The notes under the pieces: model-generated
Told to the model about the DNA's origin: nothing
What the model saw: only the letters and a program-made list of their open reading frames with translations
The model's database searches: none
Program-made: the position numbers and the translations under genes
In this document: piece by piece, positions 1 through 5,762 of the stretch
Layout: every line of letters begins with the position of its first letter
Numbering within the stretch: the stretch's first letter is position 1
Origin: Paracoccaceae bacterium
GTDB taxonomy: Bacteria > Pseudomonadota > Alphaproteobacteria > Rhodobacterales > Rhodobacteraceae
Length of the DNA: 5,850 bases
NCBI GenBank assembly: GCA_007123625.1
Contig: SKKS01000166.1
Span: 1 to 5,850, forward strand
Reading direction: 5' to 3'

Positions 1-375
1 AAAGCGCGGTGCCTCGGTGATGATGCGGTCGACCCTGTGGCGCGGATTGAGCGAGGACATGGGGTCCTGAAACACCATCTGTACCTTCAGCCGCGCTTCG
101 CGCGTGCCCGTGGCAGGTTCGCCCTTCCACAACAGCCGCCCGTCGCTTGGCGCATGGATGCCCGCCGCGACCCGGCCAAGCGTGGACTTGCCGCAACCGG
201 ATTCGCCGACCAGTCCCACCACCTCGCCCGCGTCGATGCTGAGGGTGACATCATCGACCGCATGCACCGTCTGGAGCGAAATGCGTGCGCCCAGCCGTGC
301 GGCGATCTTCATGGCCAGATCGGGCGTTTTCTCGAACCGCTTGGACACGCGCTCAAGGGCAAGCAGGGCGGTCAT
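1..375 (-). CDS. DppF/OppF-type peptide ABC transporter ATP-binding protein (partial, C-terminus beyond left edge)
   Basis: This is the second ATPase of a dipeptide/oligopeptide-type importer, a cytoplasmic subunit that hydrolyses ATP to drive uptake. Only the first 125 codons are present, and the frame is still open at base 1. Visible are the Walker A motif GESGCGKST (residues 57-65) and the Q-loop VFQDPMSSLNPR (Q103), a form typical of DppF/OppF. The signature motif, Walker B and H-loop would lie outside the window. A stretch of about 26 residues (roughly 13-38) separates the first strand from the HAVDDV segment; extra sequence here occurs in some OppF-type ATPases. The ATG at 375 overlaps the stop of the preceding ATPase gene as ATGA, and a GGGGA ribosome site (387-383) lies 7 bases upstream, so the start is well supported. 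Family assignment is firm; the transported substrate is unknown. Confidence 0.95.
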   Translation of the reverse strand, partial: MTALLALERVSKRFEKTPDLAMKIAARLGARISLQTVHAVDDVTLSIDAGEVVGLVGESGCGKSTLGRVAAGIHAPSDGRLLWKGEPATGTREARLKVQMVFQDPMSSLNPRHRVDRIITEAPRF

Positions 376-1355
376 GACGCGGTCCCCGTAAGTGCGGCGG
401 CAAAGGGGGGCAGGTCGCCTGCCCGCCAGCAACGCACACCGTCGCGCAACACCTGCAGTTTCTCGCAGCCATGGGTGCGGAAGCTGCAGCGCGGCGCGAA
501 GCGGCAACCCTCGGGGCGATCAAGCGCGGGCGGTGCGCCGCCGGGGATCTGCGCCAGCCGCGCGCCGCGCCGGTTACGCGACGGGACCGACCCGATCAGT
601 CCGCGCGAATAAGGGTGGCGCGGCGCGTCGATCAGGTCATCGGTACGCGCGGCTTCCACGATCTCGCCCGCGTACATGACCGCCACCCGGTCCGCAAATC
701 CTGCCACCACCGACAGGTCATGCGTGATCCACACCAACCCGGTGCCGTCCTGTTCCACAAGCCCCTGCATCAGATGCAGGATCTGCGCCTGGATGGTGAC
801 GTCCAGCGCGGTGGTGGGTTCGTCCGCGATGATCAGGTCCGGCTTGTTCAGCAGCGCGATGGCAATCGCGACACGCTGGCGCATGCCCCCGGAAAACTGG
901 TGCGGCCAGGCGCGCATGCGTTCATCCGGGCTGGGAATGCCGACGCGGCCCAGCGTGTCGCGCGCTTTGGCCCAGGCTTCGGCCCGGCCCATGTCCTGAT
1001 GCGCGAGGATCGTTTCCACCATCTGCGTGTCGATGCGCAGCACCGGATTCAGGGTCATCATCGGGTCCTGAAAGATCATTGCGATCCGCGCGCCGCGCAG
1101 ACGCCGCATCTCGGCCGACCGAAGGTTCGCGATCTCGCGCCCCTGAAACCGGATCGATCCACCAACCACGCGCCCGGGCGCGTCGATCAGCCCCATGACC
1201 GAAAGCCCGGTAACCGACTTGCCCGACCCGCTTTCGCCCACCACGGCCAGAACCTCGCCCCGGTCGACCCCATAGCTGACGCCGTCCACGGCCTTGACCA
1301 CGCCGCCGGAGGTAAAGAAATGCGTCTGCAGGTCGTCGATCTCCAGAAGCCTCAT
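372..1355 (-). CDS. DppD/OppD-type peptide ABC transporter ATP-binding protein
   Basis: A complete 327-residue ATPase subunit of a peptide/nickel-type importer, the usual length for DppD. The nucleotide-binding domain is intact: Walker A GESGSGKS (40-47), Q-loop Q96 in IFQDPMMTLNP, signature FSGGMRQR (154-161), Walker B LIIADEP (174-180), D-loop ALDV (183-186) and switch histidine H212 in ITHDLS. The C-terminal oligopeptide-transporter extension follows, with HPYSRGL near 247-253 and cysteines C284, C290, C297 and C309. In DppD proteins this type of cluster is known to bind a [4Fe-4S] centre. The ATG at 1355 is chosen because the domain begins there, GAGGAA (1367-1362) sits 6 bases upstream, and the codon overlaps the upstream permease stop as ATGA. 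The frame stays open upstream to 1742, but that stretch only shadows the permease gene. It pairs with the F-type ATPase downstream as a heterodimer. Confidence 0.97.
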   Translation of the reverse strand: MRLLEIDDLQTHFFTSGGVVKAVDGVSYGVDRGEVLAVVGESGSGKSVTGLSVMGLIDAPGRVVGGSIRFQGREIANLRSAEMRRLRGARIAMIFQDPMMTLNPVLRIDTQMVETILAHQDMGRAEAWAKARDTLGRVGIPSPDERMRAWPHQFSGGMRQRVAIAIALLNKPDLIIADEPTTALDVTIQAQILHLMQGLVEQDGTGLVWITHDLSVVAGFADRVAVMYAGEIVEAARTDDLIDAPRHPYSRGLIGSVPSRNRRGARLAQIPGGAPPALDRPEGCRFAPRCSFRTHGCEKLQVLRDGVRCWRAGDLPPFAAALTGTAS

Positions 1356-2296
1356 GTGATGTTCCTCGGGTTCAGGACATCGCGCAGCCGGTCGCCCACC
1401 AGATTGATGGCGACGATCAGCAGCAACAGCGCGATCCCGGGGAACAGGCTGATCCAGTACTGGCCCGACAGCACGAACTGGAAGCCGTTGGCAATCAGCA
1501 GGCCAAGGCTGGGCTGTGTGGCAGGCAGGCCGACGCCGAGAAACGACAGCGTCGCTTCGAGCGCGATCGCACTGGCGATTTCGACGGTATAGAGCACCAT
1601 CAGCGGCGGCAGGCAGTTGGGCAGCAGATGCCCGAACAGGATACGCGTGCCCGACAGGCCAAGCGATTGCGCGGCCTCGACATATTCGCGCTGACGCTCG
1701 GACAGGGCGGTGGCGCGGGCCATGCGTGCGAAGGTTGCCCATTGCACGACGATCAGCGCGAAGATGATGTTTTCAAGACCCCGCCCCATCACCGCAAGCA
1801 GGATCAGCGCCACAAGGATCGGCGGAAACGACAGGTGCAGGTCCACCAGCCGCATGATCACCGTATCGATGCGCCCGCCGAAATACGCCGCCACCAACCC
1901 CAGCGACAGCCCCAGAAACAGAGCCGAGGTGCAAGCGACCACGCCGACAATAAGCGAAATCCGCAACCCGTAGAGGATGGCCGAGAACATGTCGCGCCCC
2001 TGCCCGTCGCTGCCCAGCCAGAAGGATACGCCGCTGAAGCCGACTTCGCCCGGCGCAAGGCGGCTGTCCATGATCGACAGGCTGCGCAGGTCATAGGGGT
2101 TCTGCGGCGTGATCCACGGCGCCAGAAACGCGGCGGCAGTGATGATCACCAGCATCGCCAGCCCGATCATCGCCAGCGGGCTTTTGGCGAAATCGCGGAT
2201 CACGCGGGCGGCGGGACGCTCGGGCGCGGCGGCCCTTGGCGCCAGGGGCGCAGCACCGGGCGGCGGGGCTGGTGGCTGGGTGTCGGTGGCGCTCAT
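1352..2296 (-). CDS. DppC/OppC-type peptide ABC transporter permease
   Basis: Inner-membrane permease subunit of 314 residues, the second channel-forming partner of the importer. It begins with a Pro/Ala-rich, probably cytoplasmic tail (residues 1-30), then a first membrane segment (about 41-61). The family hallmark LGSDGQGRDMFS (95-106) leads into YGLRISL. Further hydrophobic segments fill about 112-138, 155-170, 175-190, 232-254 and 281-300. The cytoplasmic coupling loop with the EAA motif is clear at 207-227 (EAA, then G, ending in HLLPN), and it docks onto the ATPases. The protein ends in the usual LRDVLNPR. Its ATG overlaps the stop of permease B as ATGA and its stop overlaps the D-type ATPase start in the same way. 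Only a weak GGGG stretch precedes the start, so translation probably relies on coupling. Confidence 0.96.
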   Translation of the reverse strand: MSATDTQPPAPPPGAAPLAPRAAAPERPAARVIRDFAKSPLAMIGLAMLVIITAAAFLAPWITPQNPYDLRSLSIMDSRLAPGEVGFSGVSFWLGSDGQGRDMFSAILYGLRISLIVGVVACTSALFLGLSLGLVAAYFGGRIDTVIMRLVDLHLSFPPILVALILLAVMGRGLENIIFALIVVQWATFARMARATALSERQREYVEAAQSLGLSGTRILFGHLLPNCLPPLMVLYTVEIASAIALEATLSFLGVGLPATQPSLGLLIANGFQFVLSGQYWISLFPGIALLLLIVAINLVGDRLRDVLNPRNIT

Positions 2297-3267
2297 TGCC
2301 GGGCCCCATCAAGCCGGATGCGCGGGTCGATCAGCGAATAAAGTAGGTCCACCAGCAGGTTGAGAATGATGAATATTACAACGATCACAATCAGATACGC
2401 CACGACCACAGGTCGATCCAGCAGCCGGATCGAATCGATGATCAGCTTGCCCATACCGGGCCAGGCAAAGATCGTCTCGGTCACCACGGCAAAGGCGATC
2501 AGCCCGCCGAAGGACATGCCGACCAGCGTGACAATCGGGATCAGGATGTTGCGCAGGATATGCACCAGAACGATGCGCGACTCGCTCAGGCCCTTGGCGC
2601 GGGCGAAGCGGATGAAGTCCTGTGCCTGAACCTCGCGCGTGCCGGAGCGCGCCAGCCGGATCACCAGCGCGAGATGCCCGACGGCCAGGTTGATCGCCGG
2701 GAGCGCAATGTGGTGCAACCCGTTGAGCGTGAACAGTGATGAGCGGATGCCGAGGAATTCGCCTACCTCGCCCCGCCCCGAGACGGGAAACCACCCCAGC
2801 GCTACGGAAAACACCATGATGAGGATGATCGCCTGCCAGAAATTCGGGACCGAAAAGCCAAGGATCGAACCCGCCATGATGGCCTGGCTCCCGACCGAGC
2901 CGTGGCGCAACCCTGCATAAAGCCCCAGCGGAATACCCAGCACCACGGCGATCATGATGGCGGCAAAGGCCAATTCCAGCGTAGCGGGCATACGCTCCAG
3001 GATCAGCCCCAGCGCGGGGCGATTGTAGACGAAGCTGTTGCCGAAATCGCCCTGCAGCACATTGCCAAGGAAGATGAAATACTGCTGGTGGAATGGCCGA
3101 TCCAGTCCCAGTTGCGCGATCAGCCGCGCGCGTTCGGCCTGGGTCGCGTCGGGGTCGATCAGGATATCGACCGGATTGCCCACGGCAAAGATACCCGCGA
3201 ACACCAGAAACGACATCACCAGCGCAAGAAACAGCGCCTGCAGCAACCGCCGGATGACATAGACCAA
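2293..3267 (-). CDS. DppB/OppB-type peptide ABC transporter permease
   Basis: First gene of the transporter operon, an inner-membrane permease of 324 residues from the chosen start. It opens with the family-typical VIRRLLQ followed by membrane segment 1 (about 9-29). The periplasmic region contains LGLDRPFHQQY and GDFGNSF, both characteristic of DppB/OppB. Other membrane segments lie near 97-119, 131-159, 189-206, 242-264 and 288-310. The EAA-like coupling loop is at 222-240 (ARAKGL ending HILRN), and the tail is SLIDPRIRL. The start is not certain. A TTG at 3267 is preferred because a perfect GGAGG (3277-3273) lies 5 bases upstream. ATGs at 3279 and 3333 and a TTG at 3357 are in frame but lack a convincing ribosome site, and the 3357 codon falls inside the likely promoter. 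Family assignment is firm; the start is moderately supported. Confidence 0.95.
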   Translation of the reverse strand: MVYVIRRLLQALFLALVMSFLVFAGIFAVGNPVDILIDPDATQAERARLIAQLGLDRPFHQQYFIFLGNVLQGDFGNSFVYNRPALGLILERMPATLELAFAAIMIAVVLGIPLGLYAGLRHGSVGSQAIMAGSILGFSVPNFWQAIILIMVFSVALGWFPVSGRGEVGEFLGIRSSLFTLNGLHHIALPAINLAVGHLALVIRLARSGTREVQAQDFIRFARAKGLSESRIVLVHILRNILIPIVTLVGMSFGGLIAFAVVTETIFAWPGMGKLIIDSIRLLDRPVVVAYLIVIVVIFIILNLLVDLLYSLIDPRIRLDGARQ

Positions 3268-3272
3268 GGGCG

Positions 3273-3277
3273 CCTCC
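3273..3277 (-). promoter_or_regulatory. Ribosome binding site GGAGG deciding the start of the B-type permease
   Basis: Read on the minus strand, GGAGG is followed by five bases (CGCCC) and then TTG at 3267. It is the strongest Shine-Dalgarno match near the start of this gene. The site overlaps the competing in-frame ATG at 3279, which has no such site in front of it. This supports initiation at TTG and a protein starting MVYVIRRLLQ, in keeping with the short N-terminus usual in the family. Confidence 0.55.
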
Positions 3278-3356
3278 ATCGGTAGGCGACGGGGTTTTGG
3301 TGCCCCCGCCGTGCCCGAATTCGCACAAAGCATCGACTCAGGGGCTTGGCTTTGCA

Positions 3357-3362
3357 ATCATA
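3357..3362 (-). promoter_or_regulatory. Candidate -10 element (TATGAT) for the transporter operon
   Basis: On the minus strand TATGAT matches five of six bases of the sigma-70 consensus TATAAT. No good -35 hexamer lies 16-18 bases upstream (AATAGT and similar), which would fit a promoter needing an activator such as the divergent LysR protein. Transcription from here would begin near 3350, giving a leader of about 80 bases before the preferred TTG start at 3267. This is a visual match only. Confidence 0.3.
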
Positions 3363-3399
3363 TGCTTCATCCGGCAGATACTATTTGCGAGGTGAATAG

Positions 3400-4311
3400 A
3401 TGGAGCTGCGCCACTTGCGGGCCTTTCGGGCCGTGATGCAGACCGGATCGACGGTCGAGGCCGCGCGCACGCTGGGGATTTCGCAGCCGTCCGTCAGTCG
3501 GCTGGTGACCGAATTCGAGGCTTCCACCGGCGAGCGGCTGTTCATCCGGGCCAACGGGCGGCTGACCCCGCGCGAGGCGGCCGAGATGATCCTGCCCGAT
3601 GTGGAACGCGCGCTGGCCGGGGTCGAGGGGCTGCGCTCGAGGGTCGACCGGGGTGCCTCGCCATTGCGCGTGGCTGCGCCCGCCGGTGTGGTGACGCGGA
3701 TCTTCGGCCCAGCGGTGCAGCGGTTGCAGGCCGAGCGCCCGGGCCAGAAGATCGTGGCCGAGATCATGTCGTATTACGAGATCGTGGGCGCCGTGGCCTC
3801 GGGGCGGGTGGATCTGGGATTCGTCAAGGCTCCGGTCGAGCATCCGGCCCTGGAAACGGTCGATCTGGTCGAGGTGGGCACCGATGTGGTGATGCGCGCG
3901 GACCATCCGCTGGCGCGCAGGTCCCGGGTGCATCCGGTCGATCTGGCGGCTGAAAAACTGATCCTGCTGGGCCGCAACCGTCCGTTCCGGGTGCAGCTGG
4001 ACCGGATCCTGCACGAGGCGGGAGTTACGCCCGAGATCGCCATCGAAACGCAGGCAGTCAGCGCGGCGTGCAGTTTCGTGCACCACGGGCTGGGGGTCAC
4101 GGTGGCGAATGCGCTGCTGGCCCGCGCCGAGGCCGGCGTGGGCAGCGGGCTGGTCTGCAGACCGTTCGCCAGCATCGTGCAGCACCGGTTTTTGCTGGCG
4201 CACCTGCAACGCCCGATGCGCCCGCGCGCGCTGGCCGCCTTTTCGGAGCATGTCCGGGATGTGGCGCACGAGGTTCTTGCGGGCCATCTTCCCGCTGCCC
4301 CAGGCGCCTGA
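3400..4311 (+). CDS. LysR-type transcriptional regulator (OccR/NocR-like N-terminus)
   Basis: A complete 303-residue LysR-family regulator, normal in length. Residues 1-60 form the winged helix-turn-helix: the recognition region is about 18-37 (AARTLGISQPSVSRL), followed by a wing and the linker helix to about residue 85. The opening FRAVMQTGS and the SQPSVSRL block resemble the OccR/NocR subgroup, which controls octopine/nopaline catabolism; this placement is from memory of the motif, not from an alignment. Residues about 88-295 form the periplasmic-binding-protein-like effector domain, with SGRVDLGFV near 134-142 and HHGLGVTV near 228-235. The ATG at 3400 has GAGGTGA (3389-3395) four bases upstream. 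The gene is divergent from the transporter operon and convergent with the FAD dehydrogenase gene. It probably activates the transporter operon in response to a substrate or intermediate. The effector is unknown. Confidence 0.95.
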   Translation: MELRHLRAFRAVMQTGSTVEAARTLGISQPSVSRLVTEFEASTGERLFIRANGRLTPREAAEMILPDVERALAGVEGLRSRVDRGASPLRVAAPAGVVTRIFGPAVQRLQAERPGQKIVAEIMSYYEIVGAVASGRVDLGFVKAPVEHPALETVDLVEVGTDVVMRADHPLARRSRVHPVDLAAEKLILLGRNRPFRVQLDRILHEAGVTPEIAIETQAVSAACSFVHHGLGVTVANALLARAEAGVGSGLVCRPFASIVQHRFLLAHLQRPMRPRALAAFSEHVRDVAHEVLAGHLPAAPGA

Positions 4312-4315
4312 GCCG

Positions 4316-4328
4316 GTGCGCTGCGCAC
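4316..4328. terminator. Small hairpin just after the LysR stop, weak terminator candidate
   Basis: GTGCG and CGCAC pair perfectly around a CTG loop, starting five bases after the LysR stop codon. One more C-G pair is possible beyond a G-G mismatch. No T-run follows on the plus strand, so this is not a classical intrinsic terminator. Confidence 0.2.
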
Positions 4329-4373
4329 GGATCTGGTAGCGAAAAGCGCGCCCGAGTGGCGTGCAGGTGCATG

Positions 4374-4393
4374 GGCGGCGCATGTTGCGCGCC
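4374..4393. terminator. GC-rich hairpin between convergent genes, possible terminator of the FAD dehydrogenase operon
   Basis: GGC, a bulged G, GCGCA, loop TGT, TGCGC and GCC form an 8-pair stem with one bulge. It begins two bases beyond the stop codon of the minus-strand dehydrogenase gene. The position in an 83-base convergent gap suits a transcription end for either strand. No T-run follows in either direction, so termination may be inefficient or Rho-assisted. Confidence 0.3.
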
Positions 4394-4394
4394 G

Positions 4395-5762
4395 TCAGTC
4401 GGGGATCTGCGCGCGAGGAGGTAGGACCTTGCCGGGGTTCATGCGCCCCTGCGGATCGAGCGCGGCCTTGATCGCCGTCATCGCCGCAATCTCGGACGGG
4501 CTGCGGGTGTGGCCCAGCCAGGCGCGTTTCAGCGTGCCGATCCCGTGCTCGGCAGAAACCGACCCGCCGAAGTCACGCACCAGATCATACGCGATGGCTT
4601 CGGCGGTGTGGTCAGCATCTGCGCCCGACCCCTGCGGCAGGGCGAGTGCGACATGCAGGTTGCTGTCAGCCACATGACCGAAGAACGACACATGCGCGCC
4701 GGGAAACCGCGCCAGAACGCCCGTGCGGCAGGCGCTGGCATAGGCATCCAGCTGCGTCATGGGAATGCTGACATCCAGGTTGATCAGGCCCGGCAGCGCG
4801 TCATCGATGGCCAGCCCTTCGCGGATGTCCCAGAAGGCCCGCGCATCCGCCAGTGACTGCGCGATCAGCGCATCCGTCACAGTGCCGTCTTCCAGCGCCG
4901 CTTCGAGCAGGTCCATCACCGCAGGCGTGTCGTCGGCCTCCATCAGCAAGGCGACGGGCGGGCTGGTGGTGAAAGGGCGTGCACCCAGCAATCCGGCGCT
5001 GAAGTCGAAGTAGTCCTGCCACATGGCTTCGAACGCCGACAGTCCAGGCAGCGCGCGCGCCCGCGCCAGAAGGCGCAGCACGGCAGGGAAATCGGGCAGC
5101 GCGGCCAGCACCGTGGCCTGCGAAGCGGGCGCGGGGCGCAGGCGGAACACCGCGCGGGTGATGACACCCAGCGTACCCTCGGACCCCGCAAAAAGGTGGC
5201 GCAGGTCATAGCCGGTGTTGTTCTTGACCATCCCGGACAGGTTACCCAGCACCGTACCGTCAGCGAGCACCACCTCCAGCCCCAGCAGGTTGTCGCGGGT
5301 CATGCCGTCGCGGATCACCCGCAACCCGCCCGCGTTGGTGGCGATGATCCCGCCGATCCGGGCCGACCCGCGCGCGCCCAGATCCACCGGGAAATGCAGC
5401 CCCGCCGCCGCTGCGGCCTCTTGCGCCACCTGCAGCACGGTGCCGGCGCGCACGGTCATGGTCAGGGCATCCGCGTCGATGGCTTCGACCCCGAGGAATC
5501 GGTCGAGCGACAGCGCCACCTCGTCGCCCAGGGGCTGGGCACCCCCGGCAAGCCCGGTCATTCCGCCCTGCGGCACCACCGCCAGCCCCTGCGCGTGGCA
5601 GAGTGCCAGCGCCTGCGACACCTGCTCCACGCTGGCCGGGCGCAGCAAGGCGACCGGCAAGGTGTGCCCGGTGCGGCTGGCGTCCGTGGCGGCGGATGCG
5701 GGCACATCCGCGCCGGTCAGGCACCCCGCAGGGCCAAGGGCGGCGCGCAGCGCGTCAAGCAT
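4395..5762 (-). CDS. FAD-binding oxidoreductase of the GlcD / D-lactate / D-2-hydroxyglutarate dehydrogenase family
   Basis: A complete 455-residue flavoprotein of the vanillyl-alcohol-oxidase fold, close to the usual length of 450-500. Family members oxidise D-2-hydroxy acids to 2-oxo acids using FAD. The N-terminal FAD-binding domain shows PQGGMTGLAGGA (64-75), IGGIIATNAGG (137-146) and NNTGYDLRHLFAGSEGTLGV (181-200). The C-terminal substrate domain shows FGHVADSNLH (361-370, with H363 and H370) and SAEHGIG (403-409, with E405 and H406). These correspond to metal- and substrate-binding residues in D-2-hydroxyglutarate dehydrogenase. MNPGKVL (441-447) closes the protein. No signal peptide or membrane segment is seen, so it is probably cytosolic or peripheral. 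ATG 5762 overlaps the upstream stop as TGATG; a GTG at 5765 is an alternative adding one residue. No good ribosome site is present, so translational coupling is likely. The exact hydroxy acid cannot be inferred. Confidence 0.93.
   Translation of the reverse strand: MLDALRAALGPAGCLTGADVPASAATDASRTGHTLPVALLRPASVEQVSQALALCHAQGLAVVPQGGMTGLAGGAQPLGDEVALSLDRFLGVEAIDADALTMTVRAGTVLQVAQEAAAAAGLHFPVDLGARGSARIGGIIATNAGGLRVIRDGMTRDNLLGLEVVLADGTVLGNLSGMVKNNTGYDLRHLFAGSEGTLGVITRAVFRLRPAPASQATVLAALPDFPAVLRLLARARALPGLSAFEAMWQDYFDFSAGLLGARPFTTSPPVALLMEADDTPAVMDLLEAALEDGTVTDALIAQSLADARAFWDIREGLAIDDALPGLINLDVSIPMTQLDAYASACRTGVLARFPGAHVSFFGHVADSNLHVALALPQGSGADADHTAEAIAYDLVRDFGGSVSAEHGIGTLKRAWLGHTRSPSEIAAMTAIKAALDPQGRMNPGKVLPPRAQIPD

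Larger units (their letters stand above)
3268..3399. promoter_or_regulatory. Divergent promoter/operator region between the transporter operon and the LysR gene
   Basis: About 130 bases separate the two divergent starts, and the part nearest the LysR gene (3350-3399) is visibly richer in A/T than its surroundings. Transcription of both units must start in or near here. LysR-type proteins commonly bind such regions and control the divergent operon and their own gene. A search for the classical T-N11-A dyad found no convincing palindrome. CATATG (3359-3364) is a perfect 6-base palindrome flanked by AA and TT one base further out. TTTGC occurs twice as a direct repeat, at 3351 and 3384. The region's role is inferred from layout; no operator could be fixed. 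Confidence 0.6.

Noticed and set aside
471..1592. A 373-codon open frame on the plus strand, opposite the D-type ATPase and part of the C-type permease
   Set aside because: Its translation is rich in Arg, His, Pro and Gln with no domain motif, and it lies antisense to genes with complete family motifs. It is a typical GC-rich shadow frame.
1356..1742. Extension of the D-type ATPase frame 129 codons upstream of 1355
   Set aside because: The added stretch is low-complexity, Arg/Ala-rich and out of frame inside the C-type permease. The ATPase domain, a good ribosome site and the ATGA junction all place the start at 1355.
1628..2341. A 237-codon plus-strand frame opposite the C-type permease
   Set aside because: Arg/Gln/His-rich shadow with no motif and no ribosome site noticed.
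2309..3328. A 339-codon minus-strand frame overlapping the B-type permease in another frame
   Set aside because: It is Arg/Gly/Pro-rich without membrane segments, while the overlapping frame is a textbook permease.
3340..3399. A classical LysR T-N11-A operator
   Set aside because: All T/A pairs at the right spacing were inspected; none has more than one or two matching arm positions, so no site is annotated.
3367..4383. A 338-codon minus-strand open frame opposite the LysR gene
   Set aside because: No recognisable domain, composition typical of an antisense shadow, and the opposite strand encodes an intact LysR regulator.
4068..4424. A 118-codon plus-strand frame spanning the end of the LysR gene and the convergent gap
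   Set aside because: It overlaps the LysR gene in another frame, has shadow-like composition, and runs into the end of the dehydrogenase gene.
5048..5067. A short alternating GC run (gcgcgcgcccgcgcc)
   Set aside because: It encodes ordinary Ala/Arg codons within the FAD dehydrogenase; no repeat unit or symmetry beyond base composition.
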